From a virus: 22,746 nucleotides of DNA. Shown one piece after another: positions 1 through 8,552 of the stretch. The notes under the pieces were generated by a model. It ran no database searches. It was not told where the DNA came from and worked only from the letters and a program-made list of their open reading frames with translations. The stretch is taken from positions 1 through 22,746 of IMG/VR virus record IMGVR_UViG_3300045135_000262; one strand, written 5' to 3'. The position numbers and the translations under genes were made by a program. The first letter of the stretch is position 1. Each line of letters begins with the position of its first letter.

Positions 1-296
1 GCAGCCTCATGTTCTGCTTTGGTAGTTGTTACACCATCTTCAGTAGTATCAGCAAACATATCTCTTGCGACATACTTCTCAACCCAGTTGCCGTTTGCGT
101 CTTGCTCGACACCATCACGTACACTTACCTGATATGCTGTTGTTGTAGCGGCAGGGCTAGCGAGTACTGCGTCTAGGTTCAGTGCGTCTAGCGTTGCTGC
201 TTTCCAGACACGAGGCAATGACATATTAGGAAAGTCTGCTCTCCACTGTCCTTGCGTTTTTACTTCGCCTGTTGTTCTTTCTCTAAATTCACCCAT
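1..296 (-). CDS. Partial phage protein, probable tail-fibre assembly chaperone-like
   Basis: The ATG at 296 opens a frame with no stop up to the window edge, giving the first 98 residues; the 3' end is missing. The protein starts MGEFRERTTGEVKTQG and contains VSVRDGVEQDANGNW. I recognise this N-terminus from proteins that follow fibre genes in marine phages, several of which end in a phage tail-assembly-chaperone-like domain; that domain would lie outside the window, so the role is inference. An AAAGGA ribosome site lies about 9 bases before the start. It follows the 639-aa repeat protein by 27 bases, and its place at the end of the fibre cluster fits a fibre-folding or attachment helper. It could equally be a small structural protein. 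Confidence 0.6.
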   Translation of the reverse strand, partial: MGEFRERTTGEVKTQGQWRADFPNMSLPRVWKAATLDALNLDAVLASPAATTTAYQVSVRDGVEQDANGNWVEKYVARDMFADTTEDGVTTTKAEHEA

Positions 297-323
297 TTGA
301 TTGATCCTTTCATATGAGTTTGA

Positions 324-2243
324 TTATGCGATTGCGTAGAATATACACTCTCTGCCAGAGGCATTTACAAATGATGAAGATGGTAATTGAAAACCTGATG
401 AGTGTGGGTCTAGTATATCAGATGCAGTGCTTTCAGCACCAGTATCATCAAGTTCTAATCTAGCGTCATTGCCTGATACTATCCCTCTAAAAGTATCAAA
501 AACCATCCATCCACCTGATGTATTAGTTTCCTTAATTAATACAAACCTAGCACCACTACTAAATCCACAGTCTATAGTTTGTGTTGCGGCTGTGCCTGTA
601 AAGTTTCCCACCTTTGATATACCTGCAAGTGTCGCAAAGAGGTAGGCTATGTAAGTGTAAGATGAACTGTTATTAGTCCCACTGCCACTACCTAAAACTA
701 ACTGCGTTGCAGTTGGTTGGCTAACAAGTTCTTTTGTTGACCCATATGTTTCTGTGTCTATTTTTGCAGCACTATCGTTTAAAACTAAACGATCATATCC
801 ACTACTGGTTATATTAGCATGTACACGCCAAGATATGGCACCATCCCTTGCTTTATACCAAATCATTTCGGGTGCAACACCAAGATTATGATTTAATGTA
901 TTGGTGCTTGAATTTCCACTGTAAGTAACCACATCGAAATAGCTAGGTGCACGTTTCCACATCCAATGTATGTTATCAGTTGAAGTGTCTGACCTATCAA
1001 TAAAGCCTGTGCTGTAATCAAAAGCAAGTTCACTACTGCTTCCTTCTACATCGGTTAGGTTGGTATAAAGGCGTTTTCCTTGCGTCAATCTTGTGCCTAT
1101 ATATTTGTTATCAGTTGATGCTTTATTAGTAAACAATCCCATATCTACTGGAAAGCCAGAGACTGCATTAGGAGGGCCACCACTACGATCATCCATAGCA
1201 AACACATCAGTCGCACTGGTAGGCTCTGCGAGTGGGCCACGTCTGATTGCTATGTAGATGTAGTTTTCAGCGTTTGCATTAACTGTTGCATTTTCAAGTG
1301 AAAATCCTGTTGAATTAAACTTTATATTATTTGCATCACTTTCATCTGAAGATTCATTTGCTCTCAAATACCAGTCATTACCACCAGTAACAACGCCACG
1401 CATATTATCCCATATATACCACGCACCAGTTGTTGAACTAGATTTAATCATTATCCATTGTGGTTCAAACCCTAAATTAATATCTTGTGTTGAACCATTA
1501 CCAGTATAACTCCCACACTTGATAACATCTTGGTCAGCATCAGGGCCGAACTCACCGTCACCGTCATTGTGGGCGAATAGGTAGGCAACAAACGAACCCC
1601 CAGAGCCATTTGTGTCGGTATCTGATCCAACAGTAAAAACACTGTCTGTTGGGTTAGTATTATTCCAAACTGTAGAAGCTGAAGCAAATGCATTGGTAGA
1701 TTGCAGCATTGCGTATTTTGTTCCACCTTCACTTCTGTGAAATACCCTCCACCCACTACTGGCGTCTGTTCTCTTGATAAAAATAGAGCCAACTGTTGTA
1801 CCCAAGTTATGACTAATAGTTCTACCAGCAGTGCCATCCCCAGTATAAGTCACCACATCAAAAAACTTAGAGGCTTTGCGGAATGTCCAAGAGACGATGT
1901 CTTTTCCACTTTCATTAGTTGAGGTGTCTGTTCCCACAGTAAATCCATTAGTATTAAATGAGGAAAAACGTGATGCACTTAGACTACTAGCATGTGTCGT
2001 ATTAGAATAAAGAACATATGATGGTGATCTTGTAGTATCAAACAAACTGTGGTCTTGAAATTGATTTTCCCTATTCTTAATCCAAACCAATCCACCTTCG
2101 CCATCAAGGTCAATACCGTTGGTAATCGTTTGTGCAGAACCAGTACCGTCATACAAATAAGTGCTGAACACCTCGTCTACATCAAGACCTGCACCACCTG
2201 CTGCACCTGCGGCTGATAAAAATAATTTCTTTTTAGTACTCAT
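324..2243 (-). CDS. Six-repeat virion protein, likely tail fibre or appendage
   Basis: This 639-aa protein begins MSTKKKLFLSAAGAAGGAG and then consists of about six tandem, diverged modules of roughly 80-115 residues. Modules restart near VFSTYLYDGTG, FDVVTYTGDGT, IKCGSYTGNGS, the GLFTNKAST segment, FDVVTYSGNSS and VGNFTGTAATQ. Modules share a 'Y-S/T-G-N/D-G ... I-N-LGF ... I-K ... GW/W' pattern and end in a Y-I-Y-I-A or YLFA strand, which suggests repeated beta-sandwiches. The family is common in marine phages next to fibres, where it has been given a DUF number (DUF7483, from memory). It lies just behind the 1058-aa fibre gene, with an AGGA site 8 bases before its ATG, so both are probably translated from one message. 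A role in receptor recognition or virion decoration is inferred. No catalytic motif is visible. Confidence 0.7.
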   Translation of the reverse strand: MSTKKKLFLSAAGAAGGAGLDVDEVFSTYLYDGTGSAQTITNGIDLDGEGGLVWIKNRENQFQDHSLFDTTRSPSYVLYSNTTHASSLSASRFSSFNTNGFTVGTDTSTNESGKDIVSWTFRKASKFFDVVTYTGDGTAGRTISHNLGTTVGSIFIKRTDASSGWRVFHRSEGGTKYAMLQSTNAFASASTVWNNTNPTDSVFTVGSDTDTNGSGGSFVAYLFAHNDGDGEFGPDADQDVIKCGSYTGNGSTQDINLGFEPQWIMIKSSSTTGAWYIWDNMRGVVTGGNDWYLRANESSDESDANNIKFNSTGFSLENATVNANAENYIYIAIRRGPLAEPTSATDVFAMDDRSGGPPNAVSGFPVDMGLFTNKASTDNKYIGTRLTQGKRLYTNLTDVEGSSSELAFDYSTGFIDRSDTSTDNIHWMWKRAPSYFDVVTYSGNSSTNTLNHNLGVAPEMIWYKARDGAISWRVHANITSSGYDRLVLNDSAAKIDTETYGSTKELVSQPTATQLVLGSGSGTNNSSSYTYIAYLFATLAGISKVGNFTGTAATQTIDCGFSSGARFVLIKETNTSGGWMVFDTFRGIVSGNDARLELDDTGAESTASDILDPHSSGFQLPSSSFVNASGRECIFYAIA

Positions 2244-2247
2244 TAAT

Positions 2248-5200
2248 TTATCCTAGTGCCTGACCTGCTGTAAATCCGTACCAGTTTGTACCACCATCCC
2301 TTGTGTAGAACACAAATACATCTTTAGCTGATGCTGTTGCTGTGAGGGTTGGGGCTGTAGCTGAAGGCCAATCTACAGAGGTAGGCCATGTAACGGTGTA
2401 GCCTGATGCTGATGCGTCTTGGATTATCTCTAAACTAAAGCTAAATGCTGTGCCAGATGCAGGTGGGTTACTAAAAGTAAACGTAGTGTTTTCTGTTAGT
2501 GTATGTGCAAATGCGTTACCTGTGTGGCAGTCTACTGTAATAGCGTTAGAAGAAGAAGTAATTGTGTTATATACTTCGTTATAACTATCTGCTATTAACT
2601 CACCACTTACATCAGTAGTTCCTGTAGATGTTATTTGAAGTCTTTCAGTACCACCTGTGTTAAATGTTATTGTATCTGTACTAAAATCCATAGATGTATT
2701 TTCATCGCCCTCATGTCTAATACTATCCTCTACATCTAAATGACCGTATATAGTCGTATTTTGAGCTTCATTAATCTTTAAGGCAAGAATTTCATTAGTT
2801 GAACCGTTAGATGTATAAAAACTCATGCTTGAGCCATCAGCAAGCGAGTTTTCAGCTTTAACTATAATAGAAGCTTTGACACCTGCCCCTGGACTTGAAG
2901 CATCTGAACCATAAAAATCTATGACACCAAGTTCTTGACCACTTGATGCTACTGAATCAGTATTTCTTAATTCAAGGGTTGCAGTGCTTGATGATTGCAC
3001 ACGAGCAAATCCACCATTAACAAATAAATCATCAGACGTTGTTACATCACCAGTTACATCAATACCAGTTGATTGGGTTTTGAGCTTCTCACTTCCATAG
3101 TAATATAAGTATGTTTCACCAGTACCACCATCACATTTTATATATGGTGTAATGCCCCCCGATCCGTTATCACTTTGTAAGAAAATATCACTATTGTCTG
3201 CTAATTGGTTAATATACAGATGACCATTACTGACTGCTATGTAATTGGCTCCGAAGCTATGATTTATCTGCATGTCTGAACCATTACCAAAGATGGCAAC
3301 GTCTGAGTCACCAAAATTTAGATTGCCTGTCATCGTGCCGCCACTTAAAGATAGCTTGGCATCTAGTTGAGTTTGTATAGCAGAAGTAACACCGTCTGTA
3401 TAGTTTAATTCCGTAGCTGTAGCCGTTACTGCTACACCACCTATCTGTAAAGCTGTAGAGGCATTGACAGTAGGAGCAGTTAATGTTCCTGTAAAGGTAG
3501 GGCTTGCTAGTAAAGCAACAGTACCTGTAGCATCAGGAAAAGTAATTGTCCTATCTGCAGTGGGGTCTGTAACATTTAAAACAGTTTCGAAATCGTTAGC
3601 AGTAGAACCTTCTATGGTAAGACCTGCATCACTTAGGTACAAACCACTGACTGTAGGACTTGTAAGAGTTTTGTTTGTTAATGTTTTTGTTGTGCCTGAA
3701 AAATATGTATCAAGTAAGTCTACATCAAAGTAACCTATAGAAGAGCCAGATGTATCATACACTGCAATACCATCATCTGCTGCAATTGCTGTACTTGTAT
3801 TAATGGTAATTGCTGATACATCTGCAACAGCGTTAAGTTCTGCACCTGTAGCCGTAAGACCTGTAACGTTGTTAGCTGCACCTGCAACAGTGTCTACGTA
3901 AGCTTTTACAGATTGCTGTGTAGGAATAAGTGTAGCACTGTTAGATGTCATATCATCTTCATCTACAAAGGCGGTTATAGTAATTGTACCATCAGATAGG
4001 CTACCATAAGTTACTGTACCACTTGCTGTTACTGTAGTACCACTAAGATTACCAGTAACGTCACCAGTTAAATTACCTGTTACGTTTCCTGTTACATTAC
4101 CAGTTACATTTCCTGTAAGGTTTCCTGTAACGTTACCTTCAACATTAGCAACCATAGTGCCTGTAGTAATTGTAAGATCACCAGTAGATGCACCAGTAAA
4201 CGTACCTGTACCTACAGTAAATTTATCTGCTGATTCATCAAAGCCAATAAATGCATTAGCACTGTCACCACGTTCAATAACAATACCTGCATCATTTGAA
4301 GGTGTACCTGTAGTACCATTACCTAATTCGATTAGTCCATCTGACACAACTGTGTTTGTTGTAGATACAGTTGTAGTTGTACCGTTGACTGTAAGATCAC
4401 CACCTACTGTGACGTTACCTGAAGTTGTAACTGTGGCAAAACTAGATGTACCAGACGAGGTTACGTTACCTGTTAGATCACCAGTAACATCCCCTGTAAC
4501 GTCTCCAGTAACATTACCAGTAACGTTGCCAGTAACATTGCCTGTCAAAGCCCCAGTGACATCACCAGTTACATCACCTGTTAAATTACCAGTAACATTG
4601 CCAGTTACATTTCCAGTAACGTTGCCAGTGACATTTCCTGTTAAATTACCTGTAACGTTTCCTGTAACATCTCCTGTCACATCACCTGTCACATCACCTG
4701 TCAAGTTACCTGTGACGTTACCTGTAACTGGACCTACAAGTGAAGTACCTGTAATTGTTGTACCTGTAATAGCTGCAGCACTGTTACCACCAATAACTGC
4801 ACCGTCAATTGTACCACCGTTAATGTCAGCAGTATCAGCTACAAGATCATCTATTAGTGCTTGTCCATCAACATACAGATTACGCCACTCAGCACCTACA
4901 GCACCAAGGTCATGTGTGTCATCAGCAGAAGGAGTGATAGCAGATGCAACATCGGCAGTAATAGTTACTGTATCTGTAGCTGCATTACCAAGAGTAGTGT
5001 TTCCGTTTACTGTTAAGTTTGCAGTAATAGTAGCACTTTCATCTACAGTAAGAGTGTCTATTGTAGCTGTGCCATCAATAAATAAATCTTTAAATTCTAA
5101 ACTAGATGTACCAAGATCAATATCATTATCAGTTACAGGAACAATAGCACCATCCTGTATGCGTATTTGTTCTACTGCAGCAGATGATACTTCACTAAAA

Positions 5201-5424
5201 AATCCAATACGATTGTTAGATGTGTCTATCACAACTTTGTTTAGTGCATCTGTATCTGCTATCAAAGGTACGTATGCACCTTCAGTAGAACTACCATCAT
5301 GTTTGTGTCCACCCGATAAAGCAAACGCATCTCGTAGAGCATTATACTCTGCGTTTACTGGTGCAGCTTTAATAACCGCATTAGCGATAATATCTGCGTC
5401 TGATTGTCTTGAATACCCTGCCAT
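2248..5424 (-). CDS. Large tail fibre with G-(N/D)-(V/L)-T repeats
   Basis: This is a 1058-aa fibre. The N-terminus (MAGYSRQSDADIIANAVIKA) probably attaches to the tail. Next come beta-rich blocks with recurring TVTITADVASAI-type strands, then 23 four-residue units of G-N/D-V/L-T, a spacer of about 110 residues, and 8 more units. Beyond these are repeated TFTGTLTAPTV and NLNFGDSDVAIFG segments typical of trimeric beta-helical shafts, and a C-terminal domain ending in TWPTSVDWP and DVFVFYTRDGGTNWYGF. That end domain is shared by many marine phage fibres and is probably the distal, receptor-proximal tip. Low sequence complexity (Gly, Thr, Ser, Asn) and length fit a trimeric fibre. It follows the nozzle gene directly (stop and start one base apart), with a GGAGATAGG site upstream. 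Receptor specificity cannot be read from sequence. Confidence 0.85.
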   Translation of the reverse strand: MAGYSRQSDADIIANAVIKAAPVNAEYNALRDAFALSGGHKHDGSSTEGAYVPLIADTDALNKVVIDTSNNRIGFFSEVSSAAVEQIRIQDGAIVPVTDNDIDLGTSSLEFKDLFIDGTATIDTLTVDESATITANLTVNGNTTLGNAATDTVTITADVASAITPSADDTHDLGAVGAEWRNLYVDGQALIDDLVADTADINGGTIDGAVIGGNSAAAITGTTITGTSLVGPVTGNVTGNLTGDVTGDVTGDVTGNVTGNLTGNVTGNVTGNVTGNVTGNLTGDVTGDVTGALTGNVTGNVTGNVTGDVTGDVTGDLTGNVTSSGTSSFATVTTSGNVTVGGDLTVNGTTTTVSTTNTVVSDGLIELGNGTTGTPSNDAGIVIERGDSANAFIGFDESADKFTVGTGTFTGASTGDLTITTGTMVANVEGNVTGNLTGNVTGNVTGNVTGNLTGDVTGNLSGTTVTASGTVTYGSLSDGTITITAFVDEDDMTSNSATLIPTQQSVKAYVDTVAGAANNVTGLTATGAELNAVADVSAITINTSTAIAADDGIAVYDTSGSSIGYFDVDLLDTYFSGTTKTLTNKTLTSPTVSGLYLSDAGLTIEGSTANDFETVLNVTDPTADRTITFPDATGTVALLASPTFTGTLTAPTVNASTALQIGGVAVTATATELNYTDGVTSAIQTQLDAKLSLSGGTMTGNLNFGDSDVAIFGNGSDMQINHSFGANYIAVSNGHLYINQLADNSDIFLQSDNGSGGITPYIKCDGGTGETYLYYYGSEKLKTQSTGIDVTGDVTTSDDLFVNGGFARVQSSSTATLELRNTDSVASSGQELGVIDFYGSDASSPGAGVKASIIVKAENSLADGSSMSFYTSNGSTNEILALKINEAQNTTIYGHLDVEDSIRHEGDENTSMDFSTDTITFNTGGTERLQITSTGTTDVSGELIADSYNEVYNTITSSSNAITVDCHTGNAFAHTLTENTTFTFSNPPASGTAFSFSLEIIQDASASGYTVTWPTSVDWPSATAPTLTATASAKDVFVFYTRDGGTNWYGFTAGQALG
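4042..4137 (-). repeat. Second array of 8 tandem 12-nt units (G-N-x-T)
   Basis: Eight units read GNVT, GNLT, GNVT, GNVT, GNVT, GNLT, GDVT and GNLS. The array lies in the same fibre gene, about 320 bases downstream (in gene direction) of the 23-unit array. The final unit has lost Thr. It is probably a duplicated shaft segment of the same fold as the larger array. Confidence 0.85.
4459..4734 (-). repeat. 23 tandem 12-nt units encoding G-x-x-T
   Basis: Counting codons gives exactly 23 in-frame units, mostly GNVT, GDVT and GNLT, with single GPVT, GALT and GDLT variants. Synonymous third-position changes are frequent (ACG, ACA and ACC for Thr; GTT, GTA and GTG for Val), so the protein repeat is kept while the DNA has diverged. 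The period of 12 bases preserves the frame if copies are gained or lost. Confidence 0.9.
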
Positions 5425-5425
5425 T

Positions 5426-7216
5426 TTATAACCTATCTCCTACCCCAAATGTAACCACTAAACCTTGTATACTGTGTGCTGCATTGGAATCATTAGTTAC
5501 ATATCTAAAAGATGCTGATTTACCAGATCCTGATATATTAGTGCGTTGTACTGGTGATGGATTACCATCAAATACTGCGGTGCTGTTATACAACGCTTCG
5601 TTATAATAAGCTGCAGCACCTGTTGTTGTTAAAGTAAAGTTTGTCGGACTAAGTGTGTCTACATCTTCATAATCATACACAGCCGACATAACTATTGAGT
5701 TATCACCTTCAGAACGCAAATATGTAGCTACTGTGTAAAATATTTTACGTTGCTCTGGGTCTTGCATATGAAAAAAAGGAGTCTGAAATAAACTAAAGAT
5801 GTCTGCACCATCAAAGTTATTACCCTGCTCCTGTCTGTGTACCTTTCCTGAACTATCTCCATGAAGTACAAATTCGTTTTGTCCTATATAACCACTGTCT
5901 GCACAAGTAGCAACAAGTCCTAGCATCTGACTATATTCAAATTGCAATCCACTTGAAGTTTGTCTAAAACCACCTATAATACCTTGTGTGTCTGCTCCTG
6001 CAAAAAAGTATCTAAATTGTGTTTTTTGTCTAATTACTACGGCATTTAAACCCTCAAGATCAATATCAAATATAACATCTGTAAAAATAGACTGTATATT
6101 TTTTGACACAGTTTCTAGATTAACATCACCAATTTTATCTGTACCTGATATTGGACGCAAACCATCTTGAGATAAGAATAATAAGTCACCGCCTATTTCT
6201 ATAACACTGTCTGTAGCTAAACATCCTAAATTATCAGTAACGTTTTGTACATCAAAAGGTGGATGTATTGGTGCTGAAGGATTATGCACTACTTTTTTTA
6301 TATTATTTGTACCAAAAACATAAAGAGCATCTCTAAAAGGTTTTATTGCTACAATAGGAAAACCTACAGGAATAACTCCTGCTCCATTACCTGGATCAAA
6401 ATCTGTTTCTGCATCTGGAGCACTAACATAAAGGTTGTAATCTTCTGCAGGATCTCCTGCTAAAAATACTCTACTTTGAAATACTGCAGAAAACTTAGGA
6501 TCTGTAGGTGCGTTAGCATGTGTAATCTGTGTATAGGTTGTACCATCATAAGTCGCTGCAGGATTTATACCATCTGTTAATAATACTTTTGGAGTAGAAA
6601 AATTAAATTTTGTAAATCTTACTTTTGTTACACCTGTCATTGTAGGTGAACCAGAAGTAGTTACAGCTACCCACTCAATTGCTACAGAACCACTTGATGT
6701 AACTGTCCCTGTAGCTGCTGATGTTCCACCAGTAATTACATTATTTTCTTCAAAAACACTGCTAGGAAGTTTACCAAAATAAACAACAATAGAATCTGCA
6801 GATTTAGAAATAACTTCACCTGTAGCAGATACAGTGGTGCTATCACTAGAGCTAACTACACCAGTTACTGTTTCACCTACAGAAAAACTAGAACCCTCTC
6901 CTGTCCCTAAATTAACCGTATAATTATAGTCATACCAGTGTAAATAATTATTGCCAGAGCTAGGTTTACGACAGGCTAATATACCATTTTTAATACCGTT
7001 AGCTACACAAACACCTAGTACACTTCCTGTGCCTGTAACTGTACCGTAGTCATTACTAAAACCATTTATTTTTCTGTAACCACCAGTAACAGCAGGTTCA
7101 TAATTAATTAAAGAAGTAGCTGACCCAGGTTGTGTTTCACCTTGAGACAGTACATCCCTGCTAGTGTTAAGTCCACCTTGACAGAAGACTTTAAAGGAAG
7201 CTAGATTTTCTGCCAT
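5426..7216 (-). CDS. Tail nozzle / tail tubular protein B-like
   Basis: This 596-aa beta-rich protein starts MAENLASFKVFCQGGLNTS followed by LINYEPAVTGGYRKINGF. The QGGL ... NYEP ... GGYR-I-GF opening recurs in podovirus tail tube or nozzle proteins (P22 gp10 / T7 gp12-like position). Repeated strands such as VFQSRVFLAG, FRDALYVFGTNNIKKV and IGGDLLFLSQDGLRPI look like propeller blades. Residues about 75-175 form a low-complexity Ser/Thr/Gly/Val insert (SFSVGETVTGVVSSSDS) that resembles an Ig-like or decoration domain. It starts inside the stop of the adaptor gene (TAATG) with no clear Shine-Dalgarno, so translation is probably by re-initiation. Order adaptor, nozzle, fibre supports assembly of the short tail. 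The nozzle role is inferred from pattern and position. Confidence 0.75.
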   Translation of the reverse strand: MAENLASFKVFCQGGLNTSRDVLSQGETQPGSATSLINYEPAVTGGYRKINGFSNDYGTVTGTGSVLGVCVANGIKNGILACRKPSSGNNYLHWYDYNYTVNLGTGEGSSFSVGETVTGVVSSSDSTTVSATGEVISKSADSIVVYFGKLPSSVFEENNVITGGTSAATGTVTSSGSVAIEWVAVTTSGSPTMTGVTKVRFTKFNFSTPKVLLTDGINPAATYDGTTYTQITHANAPTDPKFSAVFQSRVFLAGDPAEDYNLYVSAPDAETDFDPGNGAGVIPVGFPIVAIKPFRDALYVFGTNNIKKVVHNPSAPIHPPFDVQNVTDNLGCLATDSVIEIGGDLLFLSQDGLRPISGTDKIGDVNLETVSKNIQSIFTDVIFDIDLEGLNAVVIRQKTQFRYFFAGADTQGIIGGFRQTSSGLQFEYSQMLGLVATCADSGYIGQNEFVLHGDSSGKVHRQEQGNNFDGADIFSLFQTPFFHMQDPEQRKIFYTVATYLRSEGDNSIVMSAVYDYEDVDTLSPTNFTLTTTGAAAYYNEALYNSTAVFDGNPSPVQRTNISGSGKSASFRYVTNDSNAAHSIQGLVVTFGVGDRL

Positions 7217-7947
7217 TATACAATACTGCTGATAGTGTTACTAAACGATTTGTTTCTTTGTATTACTGTAGATCTAATATCAAGTGGGTCATCCATAAGT
7301 ATGCGTCTCATTGATCTTATACCTTCTTGAAAGTTTTGTTGATGTATTGCAGCACTTTGATCATTAGATCTAAACCTCATCATGTACATCATAGCACCAT
7401 CAATAACTACATGATTAAATCTGTCTGGAATAACACACGTATCATTATATAAAGTTAAATCAGACGGAAATGACCAATATACGTATTCTACTTCATAACT
7501 ATTATTAGGTACAGGAGTTACTCCAAACTTTGCTTCTAATGTTTGATAAACTCTTTCAGGTGCAGATATACCAGAACCAGAATCTCCTTGATCGTCCAAC
7601 CCACGAAATCTCTGCGTATATTCTTCAAAAGATATTGTAGGAAGAAAACTAGGTGTATTACTTGCAGATCCTAATTCTTTTAAATAAAAAGTATCCCAGT
7701 CTACAGTTGCAAAATCAGCAGGAAAAGCATATAACCTTGTTCCTGCTGTTAATGTTTGTGTGTAAGTTGTTTTAAGAAAAGACCACTCTTGTCCTGTCTG
7801 TATTATATTTCTAATGGAGTTATTAATAGCATCTTTAGCAAGTGCTTGAACGTTACGTACTGTATCAAACCCATCCCCTGCAGTATCTAGTGTAACTTCA
7901 TTTAAACGTCTTAGAAGTTGATTAACCAGTGTTATATAAGTTGCCAT
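7216..7947 (-). CDS. Head-tail adaptor / tail tubular protein A-like
   Basis: This 243-aa protein starts MATYITLVNQLLRRLNEV, then has a helical segment (AKDAINNSIRNIIQTGQEW), a TYTQTLTAGTRLYAFPADF strand region and a C-terminal helical half with VVIDGAMMYMMRFRSN. The layout 'LVN-LLRRLNE ... AI-N-I....EWSFL ... L..G...Y..P.DF' is that of T7 gp11 / P22 gp4-type adaptors, which form a dodecameric ring between portal and tail tube. Its length is usual for the group. An AAGGGA ribosome site lies 5-6 bases upstream. The gene comes after a hairpin that separates it from the capsid genes and before the nozzle gene, which fits tail-assembly stoichiometry. Confidence 0.8.
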   Translation of the reverse strand: MATYITLVNQLLRRLNEVTLDTAGDGFDTVRNVQALAKDAINNSIRNIIQTGQEWSFLKTTYTQTLTAGTRLYAFPADFATVDWDTFYLKELGSASNTPSFLPTISFEEYTQRFRGLDDQGDSGSGISAPERVYQTLEAKFGVTPVPNNSYEVEYVYWSFPSDLTLYNDTCVIPDRFNHVVIDGAMMYMMRFRSNDQSAAIHQQNFQEGIRSMRRILMDDPLDIRSTVIQRNKSFSNTISSIV

Positions 7948-7970
7948 GAAAAATCCCTTAGATAAGGTTA

Positions 7971-7994
7971 AAGGGGCAAGTTGCCCTGCCCCTT
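7971..7994 (-). terminator. GC-rich hairpin after capsid-associated gene
   Basis: An 8-bp perfect inverted repeat (AAGGGGCA / TGCCCCTT, loop of 8) begins 7 bases after the stop of the 178-aa gene. The 3' arm on the minus strand runs into TTTAACCTT, a weak U-tract. It may be a leaky intrinsic terminator or a 3' mRNA-protecting hairpin that keeps capsid messages more abundant than tail messages. Confidence 0.5.
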
Positions 7995-8001
7995 AAGTTA
8001 G

Positions 8002-8538
8002 TTACGCAAGCAGATCTCTATCTACTTCGGTAGCCGCTACACGTCCACGAGTACCTGTGTCAATGCAACATGCCATAACACGTAGAATACCAGATGTAAC
8101 ATCTGCAGAACTTGCAATTAACTTAACGTCAATTGTGTCTGTAGTTGTTACGTGCTGTGTAAACGTAGAAGCTGCGCCAGTTCCAACAACCATAGATTGA
8201 CCGTTAGTACCTTGAGCCAAGAAACCAGTAGAAGTAACATCTCCACCGTCAACAATATCGTCACCTGCAGCAAAATCAATATCAACTGTTGGTGATGTAC
8301 CGTTAAAAGCAGTTTCAACTTCAGCACCTGCAAACAATACTAATGTATTAGCAGGAATTTCTAAAAGTTGAAAGATATCCCCATCTGCACAAGAATATCC
8401 ATCTTCTACCATTTTGGCAATGTCCAAACGTGCTTCACGCATGTACATTCCCATTGCTTGGTGGCGTGAGGTAGCTGCTGCAATGCTGTTAGAATCAACA
8501 CCTACAGTAGCTGAGGAAGTCATATCATAAGTAGCCAT
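8002..8538 (-). CDS. Capsid-associated (possible decoration) protein
   Basis: This 178-aa protein lies directly behind the major capsid gene, 14 bases away, with a strong GGGAGGA ribosome site and the same promoter. The N-terminal third has a short helix (YMREARLDIAKMVEDG); the rest is predicted beta (FQLLEIPANTLVLFAGAEV, VDIDFAAGDDI, SGILRVMACCID), with Thr/Ser/Gly-rich loops. Size, strong expression signals and position suggest a head-decoration or head-stabilising protein, but there is no diagnostic motif and a head-fibre or minor capsid role is also possible. It is followed by the hairpin at 7971-7994. Confidence 0.6.
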   Translation of the reverse strand: MATYDMTSSATVGVDSNSIAAATSRHQAMGMYMREARLDIAKMVEDGYSCADGDIFQLLEIPANTLVLFAGAEVETAFNGTSPTVDIDFAAGDDIVDGGDVTSTGFLAQGTNGQSMVVGTGAASTFTQHVTTTDTIDVKLIASSADVTSGILRVMACCIDTGTRGRVAATEVDRDLLA

Positions 8539-8552
8539 AAGTCAATCCTCCC

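Noticed and set aside
1472-1837. 121-aa minus-strand Leu-rich frame inside the six-repeat gene
   Set aside because: It is an out-of-frame shadow of the repeat gene, which continues undisturbed through the stretch.
4042-4734. CRISPR-like repeat arrays
   Set aside because: The 12-base repeats are contiguous, have no spacers and keep a reading frame in a fibre gene.
4157-5431. 424-aa plus-strand frame rich in P-V-T repeats
   Set aside because: It is the antisense mirror of the G-N-V-T repeat arrays of the fibre gene; low-complexity coding sequence leaves the opposite frame open by chance.
8148-8333. 61-aa Leu-rich minus-strand frame
   Set aside because: It lies wholly within the 178-aa capsid-associated gene in another frame and has no ribosome site of its own.
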